Shown here one piece after another: positions 1-7,661 of a stretch of 64,000 nucleotides of DNA (positions are counted from its first letter, which is position 1; the number at the start of each line of letters is the position of its first letter). The notes below the pieces were generated by a model. The model did not search any database and was not told the DNA's origin. It worked only from the letters and a program-made list of their open reading frames with translations. The position numbers and the translations under genes are program-made. Source of the stretch: Bizionia myxarmorum (GTDB lineage Bacteria; Bacteroidota; Bacteroidia; Flavobacteriales; Flavobacteriaceae); contig NZ_VSKK01000001.1 in NCBI RefSeq assembly GCF_008086205.1, forward strand, positions 62,001 through 126,000, read 5' to 3'.

Positions 1-161
1 CTTTCTTTTTCGCTTTGTTCACCGTAACGACGCGCAATAATTCTGGCCACCTCACCTACTTCTTCAGTTAGCTGTGCCATATTTGTCAACTCGTTAAAAT
101 ACCGAACACCATGTTCTTTTATCCAAGAATCAACAGCTAATTGTGCGTTTTCAATATTCAT
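1..161 (-). CDS. MazG-like nucleotide pyrophosphohydrolase (partial, 3' part outside window)
   Basis: The first 53 or so codons are visible on the minus strand, starting at the ATG at 161. The peptide opens MNIENAQLAVDSWIKEHG and contains TEEVGEVAR, an EExxE-type metal-binding helix as in MazG-like NTP pyrophosphohydrolases, which hydrolyse NTPs to NMP and PPi. The start codon overlaps the dtd stop by one base (TAATG), so the two are translationally coupled in the same operon. The C-terminal part lies outside the window, so substrate class cannot be judged. In related flavobacteria I would expect an aroA-like gene next, but that is not visible here. Confidence 0.8.
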   Translation of the reverse strand, partial: MNIENAQLAVDSWIKEHGVRYFNELTNMAQLTEEVGEVARIIARRYGEQSEKE

Positions 162-613
162 TAGTCTTTATTTTTTGTGTCAATAATAATTGTAACAGGT
201 CCATCATTTATAAGTGCCACTTGCATATCGGCACCAAACTCTCCAGTTTGAATGGATTTTCCTAAATCCAATTCCATTTGCTTAATAAAACTCTCGTAAA
301 GCGGAATAGCGACATCTGGTTTTGCCGCTTTTATATAACTTGGCCTGTTCCCTTTTTTAGTATTGGCATGCAGCGTAAATTGACTTACAATAATAACATC
401 ACCATTAATATCTAGTAGGGATTTATTCATGACGCCTTCCGCATCTGGAAAGATCCGCATGTTGACAATTTTATTAGATAGCCACGAAATATCTTCAGAA
501 ACGTCTTCATTCACAATACCCAAAAGCACTACTAAACCGTCGTTTATAGACGCTACTTTTTTACCAATAATAGTTACGCTTGCTTGTGAAACACGTTGAA
601 TAACTGCCTTCAT
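161..613 (-). CDS. dtd: D-aminoacyl-tRNA deacylase
   Basis: This 150-residue protein has the normal length for Dtd, the cytosolic proofreading enzyme that removes D-amino acids (and glycine) mischarged on tRNA. The two family signatures are present: SQFTL at residues 77-81 and the Gly-cisPro motif NDGPVT around residues 136-141. It starts at the ATG at 613 (MKAVIQRVSQASV), as the family does. It sits 50 nt downstream of rsgA and overlaps the MazG-like gene by one base, so it is a distal gene of the aromatic amino-acid operon, probably just a housekeeping passenger. Confidence 0.96.
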   Translation of the reverse strand: MKAVIQRVSQASVTIIGKKVASINDGLVVLLGIVNEDVSEDISWLSNKIVNMRIFPDAEGVMNKSLLDINGDVIIVSQFTLHANTKKGNRPSYIKAAKPDVAIPLYESFIKQMELDLGKSIQTGEFGADMQVALINDGPVTIIIDTKNKD

Positions 614-663
614 GGGAATAGGAAATTTATATTTGATTAATTACATTTTAAAGTTTTGAGTAC

Positions 664-1614
664 TTATTTCATCCATTCTTCAGTTCGGTAATGCTCATCA
701 TCACCTTCTAGAATTTGCAAATAGCTACGATAGCGTGAAATAGCAATTTCATTGGCTTCCACGGCGTCTTTTATAGCGCATTGTGGTTCTTCAACATGAA
801 TGCAATTATGAAATTTGCAATTTTGTTTTAAAGCGAAAAACTCTGGAAAATAATCGCCAACTTCAGCTTTATCCATATCTACAACACCAAAACCCTTGAT
901 ACCGGGAGTATCGATAATTTTAGCATCAAATGTTAAATCGAACATTTCTGCAAAAGTTGTGGTGTGCATACCTTGCATATGTTGGTTTGAAATAGCTTTG
1001 GTTTTTAAATCCAAAGTCGGTTCCACGGTATTTACTAAAGTCGATTTTCCAACACCCGAATGTCCAGCAAACATGCTTACTTTTCCGGTCATTAGCGCTT
1101 TTACCTTATCTATATTTTTTCCTGTTGCTGCGGAAATTCCAATGCATTCATAACCTATTTTTCGATAAATATGCGCGAGATAACGAACTTCATTCAGCGT
1201 ATCTTCATCATAGGTATCTACTTTATTAAAAAGCAAAACGGTTTTAATGGAATAGGCTTCTGCAGTCACTAAAAATCGGTCTATAAAACTGGTAAATGTT
1301 GGTGGATTATCAATAGTAATCAATAAAAAAACTTGATCAATATTAGCGGCAATGACGTGTGTTTGCTTGGATAAATTAACCGATTTCCGAACAATATAAT
1401 TCTTTCGGTCGTGAATTTTTTTAATAACACCAACAGGTTCTTCGTTGTTATCATGATCCAAATCAAAATCTACACGATCGCCAACCGCCAAAGGATTCGT
1501 GCTTTTTATCCCCTTCATGCGGAATTTACCCTTAATACGGCATGGATAAACCGCACCCATATCCGTTTTCACGGTGTACCAACTTCCTGTAGATTTGTAT
1601 ACTATTCCTGTCAT
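664..1614 (-). CDS. rsgA: Ribosome small-subunit-dependent GTPase A
   Basis: This is a circularly permuted GTPase that acts late in 30S ribosome maturation. An N-terminal OB-fold (about residues 1-75) is followed by GTPase motifs in permuted order: G4 NKVD at 130-133, G5 SAATG at 161-165, P-loop GHSGVGKST at 184-192, and G3 DTPG at 235-238. The C-terminal zinc site is visible as Cys266, Cys271, His273 and Cys279. At 316 residues it is a normal size. The gene lies 59 nt after the DAHP synthase gene in the same direction. Nothing in it is unusual. Confidence 0.97.
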   Translation of the reverse strand: MTGIVYKSTGSWYTVKTDMGAVYPCRIKGKFRMKGIKSTNPLAVGDRVDFDLDHDNNEEPVGVIKKIHDRKNYIVRKSVNLSKQTHVIAANIDQVFLLITIDNPPTFTSFIDRFLVTAEAYSIKTVLLFNKVDTYDEDTLNEVRYLAHIYRKIGYECIGISAATGKNIDKVKALMTGKVSMFAGHSGVGKSTLVNTVEPTLDLKTKAISNQHMQGMHTTTFAEMFDLTFDAKIIDTPGIKGFGVVDMDKAEVGDYFPEFFALKQNCKFHNCIHVEEPQCAIKDAVEANEIAISRYRSYLQILEGDDEHYRTEEWMK

Positions 1615-1673
1615 TATTACAAAGATGCGATATTAATTTATATCGAAAAATTAATCCTTAATAAAACACATTT

Positions 1674-2756
1674 TTACTGCTTGATAATGCGCTCTTGATG
1701 CACAATAGATTCTTGATGCACGGCTTTGAAAACACGTAAAATAAATTCTTCACTTAAATTCTTTTCTTCACCTTGAAGAATCATTTTTCCTAAAATTTCA
1801 TTCCAACGTTTGGTTTGTAAAACGGCTACGTTGTGTGCTTTTTTAAGCGATCCAATATCATCCGCAACTTTCATACGTTTGCCTAACATATCAATTAATT
1901 GATGATCTATCACATCAATTTGCGTTCGTAACGTGTTGATTTTGTTCTTAAACTCCGTGGCTTCGCCTGTTTCTTTTCTGATTTTTAAATCGTCCATAAA
2001 TCGAACAAGCGTTGCTGGGGTTATTTGCTGTTCGGCATCACTCCAAGCATTATCGGGATCAAAATGCGTTTCCACCATTAAACCATCATAATTTAGATCG
2101 AGGGCGGTTTGACATAAATCGAAAATAATGTCACGTCGTCCCGCAATATGTGACGGATCTAAAATTAAAGGTAAATCTGGAAAACGATTCTGTAAATCAA
2201 TAGGTAATTGCCATTCTGGAATATTTCTATAACGTGTTTTTTCGTAGGTAGAAAACCCTCTGTGAATAACACCCAAATTTTTAATATCGGCCGTATATAA
2301 ACGTTCAACAGCTCCTAACCACAAAGCCAAATCTGGATTAACAGGGTTTTTTACTAAAATAGTCTTATTGGTTCCTTTTAATGCTTCCGCAATTTCTTGA
2401 ACAATAAAAGGACTTACCGTAGTTCTGGCGCCTATCCATAAAACATCCACATCGTGTTTCAAGGCTAAATCTACGTGATTGGCGTTGGCAACTTCCGTAG
2501 CCGTTAACATGCCGGTTTCTTCTTTAGCTTTTTGCAACCATTTTAAGCCTAAAGCACCAACACCTTCAAAGTTTCCAGGTCGTGTGCGCGGCTTCCAAAT
2601 TCCAGCTCTTAAAACTGTGGCATCCGTATCTTTTAATTGATGGGCTATTTTTAAAACTTGAGCTTCCGTTTCGGCACTGCAAGGTCCCGCGATAACTAAA
2701 GGATGATCTAATCCGAACTTATCTAACCAGTTTCTTAATTCTTTTTTATTTTCCAT
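1674..2756 (-). CDS. Bifunctional DAHP synthase / chorismate mutase (type II)
   Basis: The first domain (residues 1 to about 260) is a class I, beta-type 3-deoxy-7-phosphoheptulonate synthase with GPCSAET, KPRTRPGNFEG and a late DPSHIAGRR motif. It condenses PEP and erythrose-4-phosphate, the first step of the shikimate pathway. The last 90 or so residues (from NKINTLRTQIDVIDHQL) form an all-helical AroQ chorismate mutase that turns chorismate into prephenate. The fusion couples pathway entry to the phenylalanine/tyrosine branch, and in this family the mutase domain often serves as the feedback-sensing unit. It belongs to the operon with pheA, the aminotransferase and tyrA, and is therefore under the attenuator at 5742-5922. 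Confidence 0.95.
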   Translation of the reverse strand: MENKKELRNWLDKFGLDHPLVIAGPCSAETEAQVLKIAHQLKDTDATVLRAGIWKPRTRPGNFEGVGALGLKWLQKAKEETGMLTATEVANANHVDLALKHDVDVLWIGARTTVSPFIVQEIAEALKGTNKTILVKNPVNPDLALWLGAVERLYTADIKNLGVIHRGFSTYEKTRYRNIPEWQLPIDLQNRFPDLPLILDPSHIAGRRDIIFDLCQTALDLNYDGLMVETHFDPDNAWSDAEQQITPATLVRFMDDLKIRKETGEATEFKNKINTLRTQIDVIDHQLIDMLGKRMKVADDIGSLKKAHNVAVLQTKRWNEILGKMILQGEEKNLSEEFILRVFKAVHQESIVHQERIIKQ

Positions 2757-2856
2757 AATATTACTTTTTAAAATATCAAATTCTAATCTCTTTTTAAGCC
2801 AATTATTATTGGATTTTAATGTTTAAAATTTGATGGTTCACTTATTTATGCTGTAT

Positions 2857-3708
2857 TTATTGTATTCCGTTTAAAATATGTTTAATGTAATTTGTATTGG
2901 CCATTTCATCATGAATTTTCTCATAATTATCCGATTCTAAATGATTTTTAAAATTGGTTAAATTCTGAATATACGCATCTAAAGTTTCCAATACATTCGT
3001 TTTATTTTGTTTAAAAATGGGAGTCCACATAGCGGGTGAACTTTTAGCTAATCGCACCGTTGATGCAAATCCGCTACCTGCCATATCAAAAATATCGCAT
3101 TCATTCTTTGCTTTTTCAATCACCGTTTTCCCGAGCATAAATGCGCTGATATGTGATAAATGCGACACATAAGCAATATGTTTATCATGCGCTTCCGGAT
3201 TCATATACCGAATGCGCATACCCATAATTTGAAAAATAGCCAATGCGCGTTCTTGCAATTTGAAAGCCGTTTTTTCCACTTCACAAATAATATTTGTTTT
3301 TCCTTGAAACAAACCTTCCAAAGCTGCTTTTGGTCCTGAAAACTCCGTTCCTGCAATAGGATGTGTTGCTAAAAAATTCCGACGTTTCGGGTGATTTTCA
3401 ACTGCTTTACAAATAGCTGCTTTTGTAGAGCCGGCTTCCATTACCAACGTATCTTCATTTACTAAATCTAAAATATTTGGCAATATGCTAACGGTTGCAT
3501 CCACAGGAATAGCGATAATTACGGCATCTGCATTCTTCAAATCCGTAAAAGTAGCTTTAGCATCAATAATTTTAAGCGTTAAAGCTTCATCTAAATGCGC
3601 GTTATTAGAATCTATTCCATAAATAATGAGGTCCGGATTTAAATGTCTAATGTCTTTAGCAATGCTTCCGCCAATTAATCCAACGCCTATAATGTATATA
3701 TTTTTCAT
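2857..3708 (-). CDS. tyrA: Prephenate dehydrogenase
   Basis: This 283-residue NAD-dependent enzyme converts prephenate to 4-hydroxyphenylpyruvate. The Rossmann motif GVGLIGGS is at the very N-terminus, and the family motifs THPIAGTE and HDKHIAYVSHLSH are both present. I chose the ATG at 3708 (MKNIYIIGVG) because it starts directly at the beta-strand and leaves 22 nt to the aminotransferase stop; an upstream ATG at 3744 would overlap that gene and add 12 unrelated residues. No C-terminal ACT domain is seen, so tyrosine feedback on this protein is not evident. Confidence 0.95.
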   Translation of the reverse strand: MKNIYIIGVGLIGGSIAKDIRHLNPDLIIYGIDSNNAHLDEALTLKIIDAKATFTDLKNADAVIIAIPVDATVSILPNILDLVNEDTLVMEAGSTKAAICKAVENHPKRRNFLATHPIAGTEFSGPKAALEGLFQGKTNIICEVEKTAFKLQERALAIFQIMGMRIRYMNPEAHDKHIAYVSHLSHISAFMLGKTVIEKAKNECDIFDMAGSGFASTVRLAKSSPAMWTPIFKQNKTNVLETLDAYIQNLTNFKNHLESDNYEKIHDEMANTNYIKHILNGIQ

Positions 3709-3730
3709 TTCGTTTTTAACTTTTTCAGAC

Positions 3731-4873
3731 TTACACTCTGGCAATAGCTTCTTCTATAACTTCTGTTGTTGCACATAATGAAAACCTGACATAACCTTCG
3801 CCATTACTACCAAATATGGTTCCTGGTGCTATAAATATGTTGCTTTCTTTTAATAATAAATCAATAAATTCTTCAGATTTTAGATAGGGCGGTAATTTGG
3901 CCCAAACAAACATGCCACTGGTGTTTTTGTCAAAAGTACAATTAAGAGCATCTGCTAACTTCCAAATGAGTTCCCGTCTTTCTTCATAAACCTGGTTCAA
4001 ACTTGCGTACCATAATTTGGAACAACTCAAAGCTTGAATTGCCGCTTTTTGTATACCAAACAACATTCCAGAATCCATATTACTTTTTACTTTTAAAATG
4101 GCGTTGATATATTCAGACTTTCCGAGTACCATGCCAACGCGCCAACCAGACATATTAAACGTTTTACTCAAAGAGTTCAACTCCAAACAAACTTCTTTGG
4201 CACCCTGAATTTGCAAAATACTTTTAGGCTCCTTATTTAAAACAAAACTGTACGGATTATCATTTATAATTAAAATATTATGACGTTTTGCAAAAGCAAT
4301 GAGCTTTACAAAAAAAGCCTCGGGAGCATTCGTACCAGTTGGCATATGCGGATAATTAACCCACATAATTTTAACTTTAGATAAATCTGTTTTTTCTAAA
4401 ACTTCCAAATTTATGAGCCAATCGGATTCTGCCGTTAAATCATAAAAAACAGGTTCTGCTCCTACTAGTTTGGTAACGGATGTGTAGGTTGGATACCCAG
4501 GATTTGGAATCAAAACCTGATCGTCTGGATTTAAAAAAGCCAATGAAATATGCATAATCCCTTCCTTGCTTCCCATTAATGGTAAAACTTCCGTAGAAGA
4601 GCTCATGAAAACACCATATTGCTCGCGATAAAAATTCACAATAGCTTCCCGAAACTCTGGTAAACCTTGATAACTTTGATATTGATTGGCTTTTGGATGT
4701 GAGAAACTTTCTGTTAAAGCCTCAATAACTTTTTTTGGCGGATTTAAATCCGGACTTCCAATGCCTAAATTTATAATAGGCTTCCCATTTGCCATGAGTA
4801 ATCCCACTTCTCGTAATTTTTTCGAAAAGTAGTATTCCTCTACAGTCTGTAAACGATTGGCTAATTCAATCAT
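3731..4873 (-). CDS. PLP-dependent class I/II aminotransferase (aromatic or aspartate type)
   Basis: This 380-residue fold-type I aminotransferase has the Schiff-base lysine in SLSKTFNMSGWRVG and the NPGYPTY and VNYPHMPTGTN substrate and cofactor loops. It lies between pheA and tyrA, so it most likely transaminates phenylpyruvate and 4-hydroxyphenylpyruvate with glutamate, the last step of phenylalanine and tyrosine synthesis. That substrate assignment is inferred from context; sequence alone would also allow aspartate or LL-diaminopimelate activity. Its start overlaps the pheA stop by one base (TAATG), giving translational coupling. Confidence 0.88.
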   Translation of the reverse strand: MIELANRLQTVEEYYFSKKLREVGLLMANGKPIINLGIGSPDLNPPKKVIEALTESFSHPKANQYQSYQGLPEFREAIVNFYREQYGVFMSSSTEVLPLMGSKEGIMHISLAFLNPDDQVLIPNPGYPTYTSVTKLVGAEPVFYDLTAESDWLINLEVLEKTDLSKVKIMWVNYPHMPTGTNAPEAFFVKLIAFAKRHNILIINDNPYSFVLNKEPKSILQIQGAKEVCLELNSLSKTFNMSGWRVGMVLGKSEYINAILKVKSNMDSGMLFGIQKAAIQALSCSKLWYASLNQVYEERRELIWKLADALNCTFDKNTSGMFVWAKLPPYLKSEEFIDLLLKESNIFIAPGTIFGSNGEGYVRFSLCATTEVIEEAIARV

Positions 4874-5697
4874 TATTTTGCGTTTTTGTATTGACCTAAA
4901 ATTTTAAATTCTTCGGCCATGATTTCTAATATAGATTGGGCTTTTTTAAAGTTGCTGTAGTTATCAAAAGTGACATCCACAAAAAAAGCATACTTCCATG
5001 GGGTTTGTATTTTTGGAAGCGATTGTATTTTGGTTAAATTCAGCTGACAATCGCTCATCACATTTAAAATAGTCGCTAAACTGCCGCGTTTGTGTTCTAA
5101 CTCAAATTTTAAAGATGCTTTATTAATGTCTGCTTCTTCAAAATCTTGATTTTCACGTTTTACAATTACAAAGCGCGTCTCGTTTTGTTTGATAGTTTGG
5201 ATACTTTCTGCCAGAATTTCCAGCTCAAATAAATTAGCCGCTAATTGACTTCCAATGGCTGCAACACCTTTAAGCTTTTGCTTTTGAATACGCTGCGCAA
5301 CTTCCGCCGTATCTTTATCTTCAATGAGTTTAATATGTGGCTGCTTTTTAAAAAAAGCCTTGCATTGCAATAATGCCATAGGATGCGAATATACTTCCGA
5401 AATATCCTGAATTTGTTGTCCTGGCAAAGCCATAAAATGGTGCTGAATATCTAAATAACGTTCACCCACAATATGTAATTGGTGGTTGTCTATTAAAGCA
5501 TAATTGGGGATTATAGAACCTGCAATAGAATTTTCAAGCGCCATAACAACCGCGTCCGAAGTCTCATTTAGCAGCTGCTTAACAACGTCATCAAATGATA
5601 AACATTCAATGAGTTCCACGGTATCTCCAAAATACTGCTGGGCAGCAATATGATGAAATGACCCTTTTATTCCCTGTATGGCGATTGCCTTTTTCAT
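4873..5697 (-). CDS. pheA: Prephenate dehydratase
   Basis: The 274-residue enzyme decarboxylates and dehydrates prephenate to phenylpyruvate. The N-terminal periplasmic-binding-like catalytic domain begins IQGIKGSFHHIAAQQYF and ends with the conserved TRF in NETRFVIV. An ACT domain follows from about residue 198 (FELEHKRGSLATIL). The classic ACT ESRP phenylalanine-binding motif reads QSLP here (KIQSLPKIQTPWKYAFF), so allosteric phenylalanine binding may differ from the enterobacterial enzyme. It is the first structural gene after the attenuator. It is a stand-alone dehydratase because the mutase is fused to the DAHP synthase instead. Confidence 0.95.
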   Translation of the reverse strand: MKKAIAIQGIKGSFHHIAAQQYFGDTVELIECLSFDDVVKQLLNETSDAVVMALENSIAGSIIPNYALIDNHQLHIVGERYLDIQHHFMALPGQQIQDISEVYSHPMALLQCKAFFKKQPHIKLIEDKDTAEVAQRIQKQKLKGVAAIGSQLAANLFELEILAESIQTIKQNETRFVIVKRENQDFEEADINKASLKFELEHKRGSLATILNVMSDCQLNLTKIQSLPKIQTPWKYAFFVDVTFDNYSNFKKAQSILEIMAEEFKILGQYKNAK

Positions 5698-5741
5698 GCC
5701 TTTATTATTTTAAAAACGTTTCAAACCAAACTATTACAAAC

Positions 5742-5771
5742 AAAAAAAGTCCCGATTTTCATCGAGACTTT
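5742..5771 (-). terminator. Attenuator terminator in the pheA leader
   Basis: On the minus strand an 11-bp stem (arms 5746-5756 and 5761-5771, one G-U pair, 4-nt loop) is followed at once by seven T residues (5748 down to 5742). It ends 45 nt before the pheA start and lies after the leader peptide stop. This is the position of an attenuator and not of a terminator for an upstream gene. Confidence 0.88.
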
Positions 5772-5800
5772 ATATATAGTTTAATTTTATCAATCAAAAA

Positions 5801-5881
5801 TTACACATACGAGGTCTCGTTTCTTTCGTTAAAAAAGAAATAACACCAATTGTGATATGCGTTTTGTATACTTGTGTTCAT
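5801..5881 (-). CDS. Aromatic-rich leader peptide of the pheA operon (attenuation)
   Basis: A 26-codon ORF runs from the ATG at 5881 to the TAA at 5801-5803. Seven of its 26 residues are aromatic: Tyr9, Trp12, Tyr14, Phe15, Phe16, Phe17 and Tyr25, with the run YFFF encoded TAT TTC TTT TTT. Codons 21-23 carry CGAGAC (5819 to 5814), which is the exact complement of GTCTCG in the 5' arm of the downstream terminator. A ribosome stalled at the YFFF run would leave this segment free to form an antiterminator. A ribosome reaching the stop codon would cover it and let the terminator form. This is the layout of a phenylalanine/tyrosine-type attenuation leader. Regulation is inferred, not measured. Confidence 0.85.
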   Translation of the reverse strand: MNTSIQNAYHNWCYFFFNERNETSYV

Positions 5882-5892
5882 AATTTGAACGG

Positions 5893-5922
5893 CTAAAGTA
5901 GTTAATAATTTGAAAAAACAAA
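5893..5922 (-). promoter_or_regulatory. Probable promoter of the pheA operon
   Basis: On the minus strand TTTG (5922-5919) is separated by 18 nt from TACTTTAG (5900-5893), one base off the Bacteroidota -7 consensus TANNTTTG. Transcription would start near 5886, only a few bases before the leader-peptide ATG at 5881, so nearly the whole leader RNA is attenuator. Confidence 0.6.
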
Positions 5923-5983
5923 CTATTTTTTAATTATTTTAAGAATATAAGTCTTCGGTATCTCTAGGTTCGTAATTATACAT

Positions 5984-5991
5984 TATTTTTG
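5984..5991 (+). promoter_or_regulatory. -7 promoter element of gldA
   Basis: TATTTTTG matches TANNTTTG exactly and ends 17 nt before the gldA ATG. I see no good TTG at the -33 spacing, so only the -7 element is called. Confidence 0.5.
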
Positions 5992-6008
5992 AAAAAACGA
6001 TTTTCTTT

Positions 6009-6923
6009 ATGTCTATTGAAGTTGAAAACATCAGCAAATTATACGGCTCTCAAAAAGCGTTAAACAACATTTCTTTTAAGGTAAATAAACCTGAAATTGT
6101 CGGTTTTCTTGGTCCAAATGGCGCTGGAAAATCAACGATGATGAAAATTTTAACCACGTTTATTGAAGCTTCTGAAGGCCATGCTAAAGTAAATGGTTTT
6201 GATGTAAATTTAGACAAGCAAAAGGTGCAGCAAAGTGTTGGTTATTTGCCAGAACATAATCCATTGTATTTGGATCAATATGTTAGAGAATATCTTGGTT
6301 TTAACGCAGCTATTTACGGTGTTGATTCCAAGCGTATTGATGACGTTATTAAATTAACAGGGATAACGCCAGAAGCTCATAAAAAAATTGGTCAACTTTC
6401 CAAAGGATACAGACAACGCGTAGGTTTGGCAAATGCTTTATTACATAATCCCGATGTATTGATTTTAGATGAACCGACTACGGGTTTAGATCCGAATCAG
6501 TTAGTGGAAATTCGTAATTTAATTAAAAGTATAGGTAAGGAAAAAACGGTATTTCTTTCTACCCATATTATGCAGGAAGTGGAAGCGATGTGCGACCGTG
6601 TGATTATTATTAGTAAAGGTGAAATTGTAGCCAATAAAACCTTGAAAGAATTGCGCGACGACAAGGAACAAGTGGTTCTTGTAGAGTTTGATTATCGTGT
6701 AGAAATAATTTTTCTTGAGAAATTACCACACGTTAAAGAAGTAGTAAATATCCATGATTTTGTTTATGAAATTACCTTTGCAACTTCAGAAGATATGCGT
6801 TCTCATGTTTTTGATTTCGCTCATGATAATGAATTAAAAATCCTGCAATTAAATCAGAAAAACGCGAGTTTGGAAAGTTTGTTTCGGGAATTAACGGCTG
6901 ATACGAAAGCTATTCAAGAATAA
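6009..6923 (+). CDS. gldA: Gliding-motility-type ABC transporter ATP-binding protein GldA
   Basis: This 304-residue ABC ATPase has P-loop GPNGAGKST at 35-43, the ABC signature LSKGYRQR at 130-137 and Walker B LILDEP at 151-156, followed by a C-terminal DUF4162-like tail. The start MSIEVENISKLYGSQKAL and the YLPEHNPLYLDQYVREYL segment are characteristic of GldA, the ATPase partner of GldF/GldG in the flavobacterial gliding-associated exporter. No gldF or gldG is nearby, as is common because gldA is often unlinked. The 3' end overlaps the convergent GIN-domain gene by 14 nt. Confidence 0.9.
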   Translation: MSIEVENISKLYGSQKALNNISFKVNKPEIVGFLGPNGAGKSTMMKILTTFIEASEGHAKVNGFDVNLDKQKVQQSVGYLPEHNPLYLDQYVREYLGFNAAIYGVDSKRIDDVIKLTGITPEAHKKIGQLSKGYRQRVGLANALLHNPDVLILDEPTTGLDPNQLVEIRNLIKSIGKEKTVFLSTHIMQEVEAMCDRVIIISKGEIVANKTLKELRDDKEQVVLVEFDYRVEIIFLEKLPHVKEVVNIHDFVYEITFATSEDMRSHVFDFAHDNELKILQLNQKNASLESLFRELTADTKAIQE

Positions 6924-7659
6924 GTTGTCCTTGATAATGCTGCACCACTTGCAGTATTGGAGGCGTATTAACCGAAATAAGATTTCCAGTTCCATATAAA
7001 TCACCAATAAGTTCTTGCTGCGGATTTACAACCATATCATTACTACCTCTATGGTACACTTTTACTTTTTGAGCAATTAAATTTCGACCTTCAAAGCGAC
7101 CAATTCCAGAATAAAAACCAATTGTAGCGTTTTCAACAGCTCCGGAAATATAAAAAGATGATAGATTATTTGAGGTAATAGATAGACTGGTAGCGTTTAT
7201 AGCCATTCTAAAATCTCCAATGGTGAATGCATCTGTTTGGTTGAAATTTTCGGAAATAAGACTTAAGTTCGGGTAATTTAAAATACCATCTGAAGATACT
7301 TCAAACTGCGAGGAATTTCTAATAGATTTTATATTGGGTGCCGACACATATATTTTTGTGATCCCAAAATCACGCACCATATTGCAGGTGTTTGTATCGG
7401 TTAATTGCAATTCTTTACCCACAACACGAACTTCAACGTCATTTAAAAGATTCTCCCCTGTTTGAATGATAACTTTAAAATTGGCCGCTTCTTTGACAAT
7501 TAATTCCACATCCCGATTTACTAAAATAGTTTCAAATTCTGGCACTATTACTTCGTGCTGAATAGTTGTTCCTGCATTTTGAAAACAGTCATTTGCATCT
7601 TCACTACTGCATGAAAATATAGTAATTAGTAAAACTAGATATGTTAGTTTATTCATCAT
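6910..7659 (-). CDS. Head GIN domain-containing lipoprotein (DUF2807)
   Basis: The 249-residue product begins with a lipoprotein signal peptide (MMNKLTYLVLLITIFSC, lipobox cysteine at residue 17). The remainder is a right-handed beta-helix-like putative auto-transporter adhesin head of the DUF2807/GIN type, with motifs such as LIVKEAANFKVIIQTGENLL and LISVNTPPILQV. Function is not established; the family is cell-surface or periplasmic. The gene starts 2 nt after the stop of the PagL-like gene, so both are probably one transcript, both envelope-located. It ends convergently inside gldA. Confidence 0.8.
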   Translation of the reverse strand: MMNKLTYLVLLITIFSCSSEDANDCFQNAGTTIQHEVIVPEFETILVNRDVELIVKEAANFKVIIQTGENLLNDVEVRVVGKELQLTDTNTCNMVRDFGITKIYVSAPNIKSIRNSSQFEVSSDGILNYPNLSLISENFNQTDAFTIGDFRMAINATSLSITSNNLSSFYISGAVENATIGFYSGIGRFEGRNLIAQKVKVYHRGSNDMVVNPQQELIGDLYGTGNLISVNTPPILQVVQHYQGQLILE

Positions 7660-7661
7660 AA

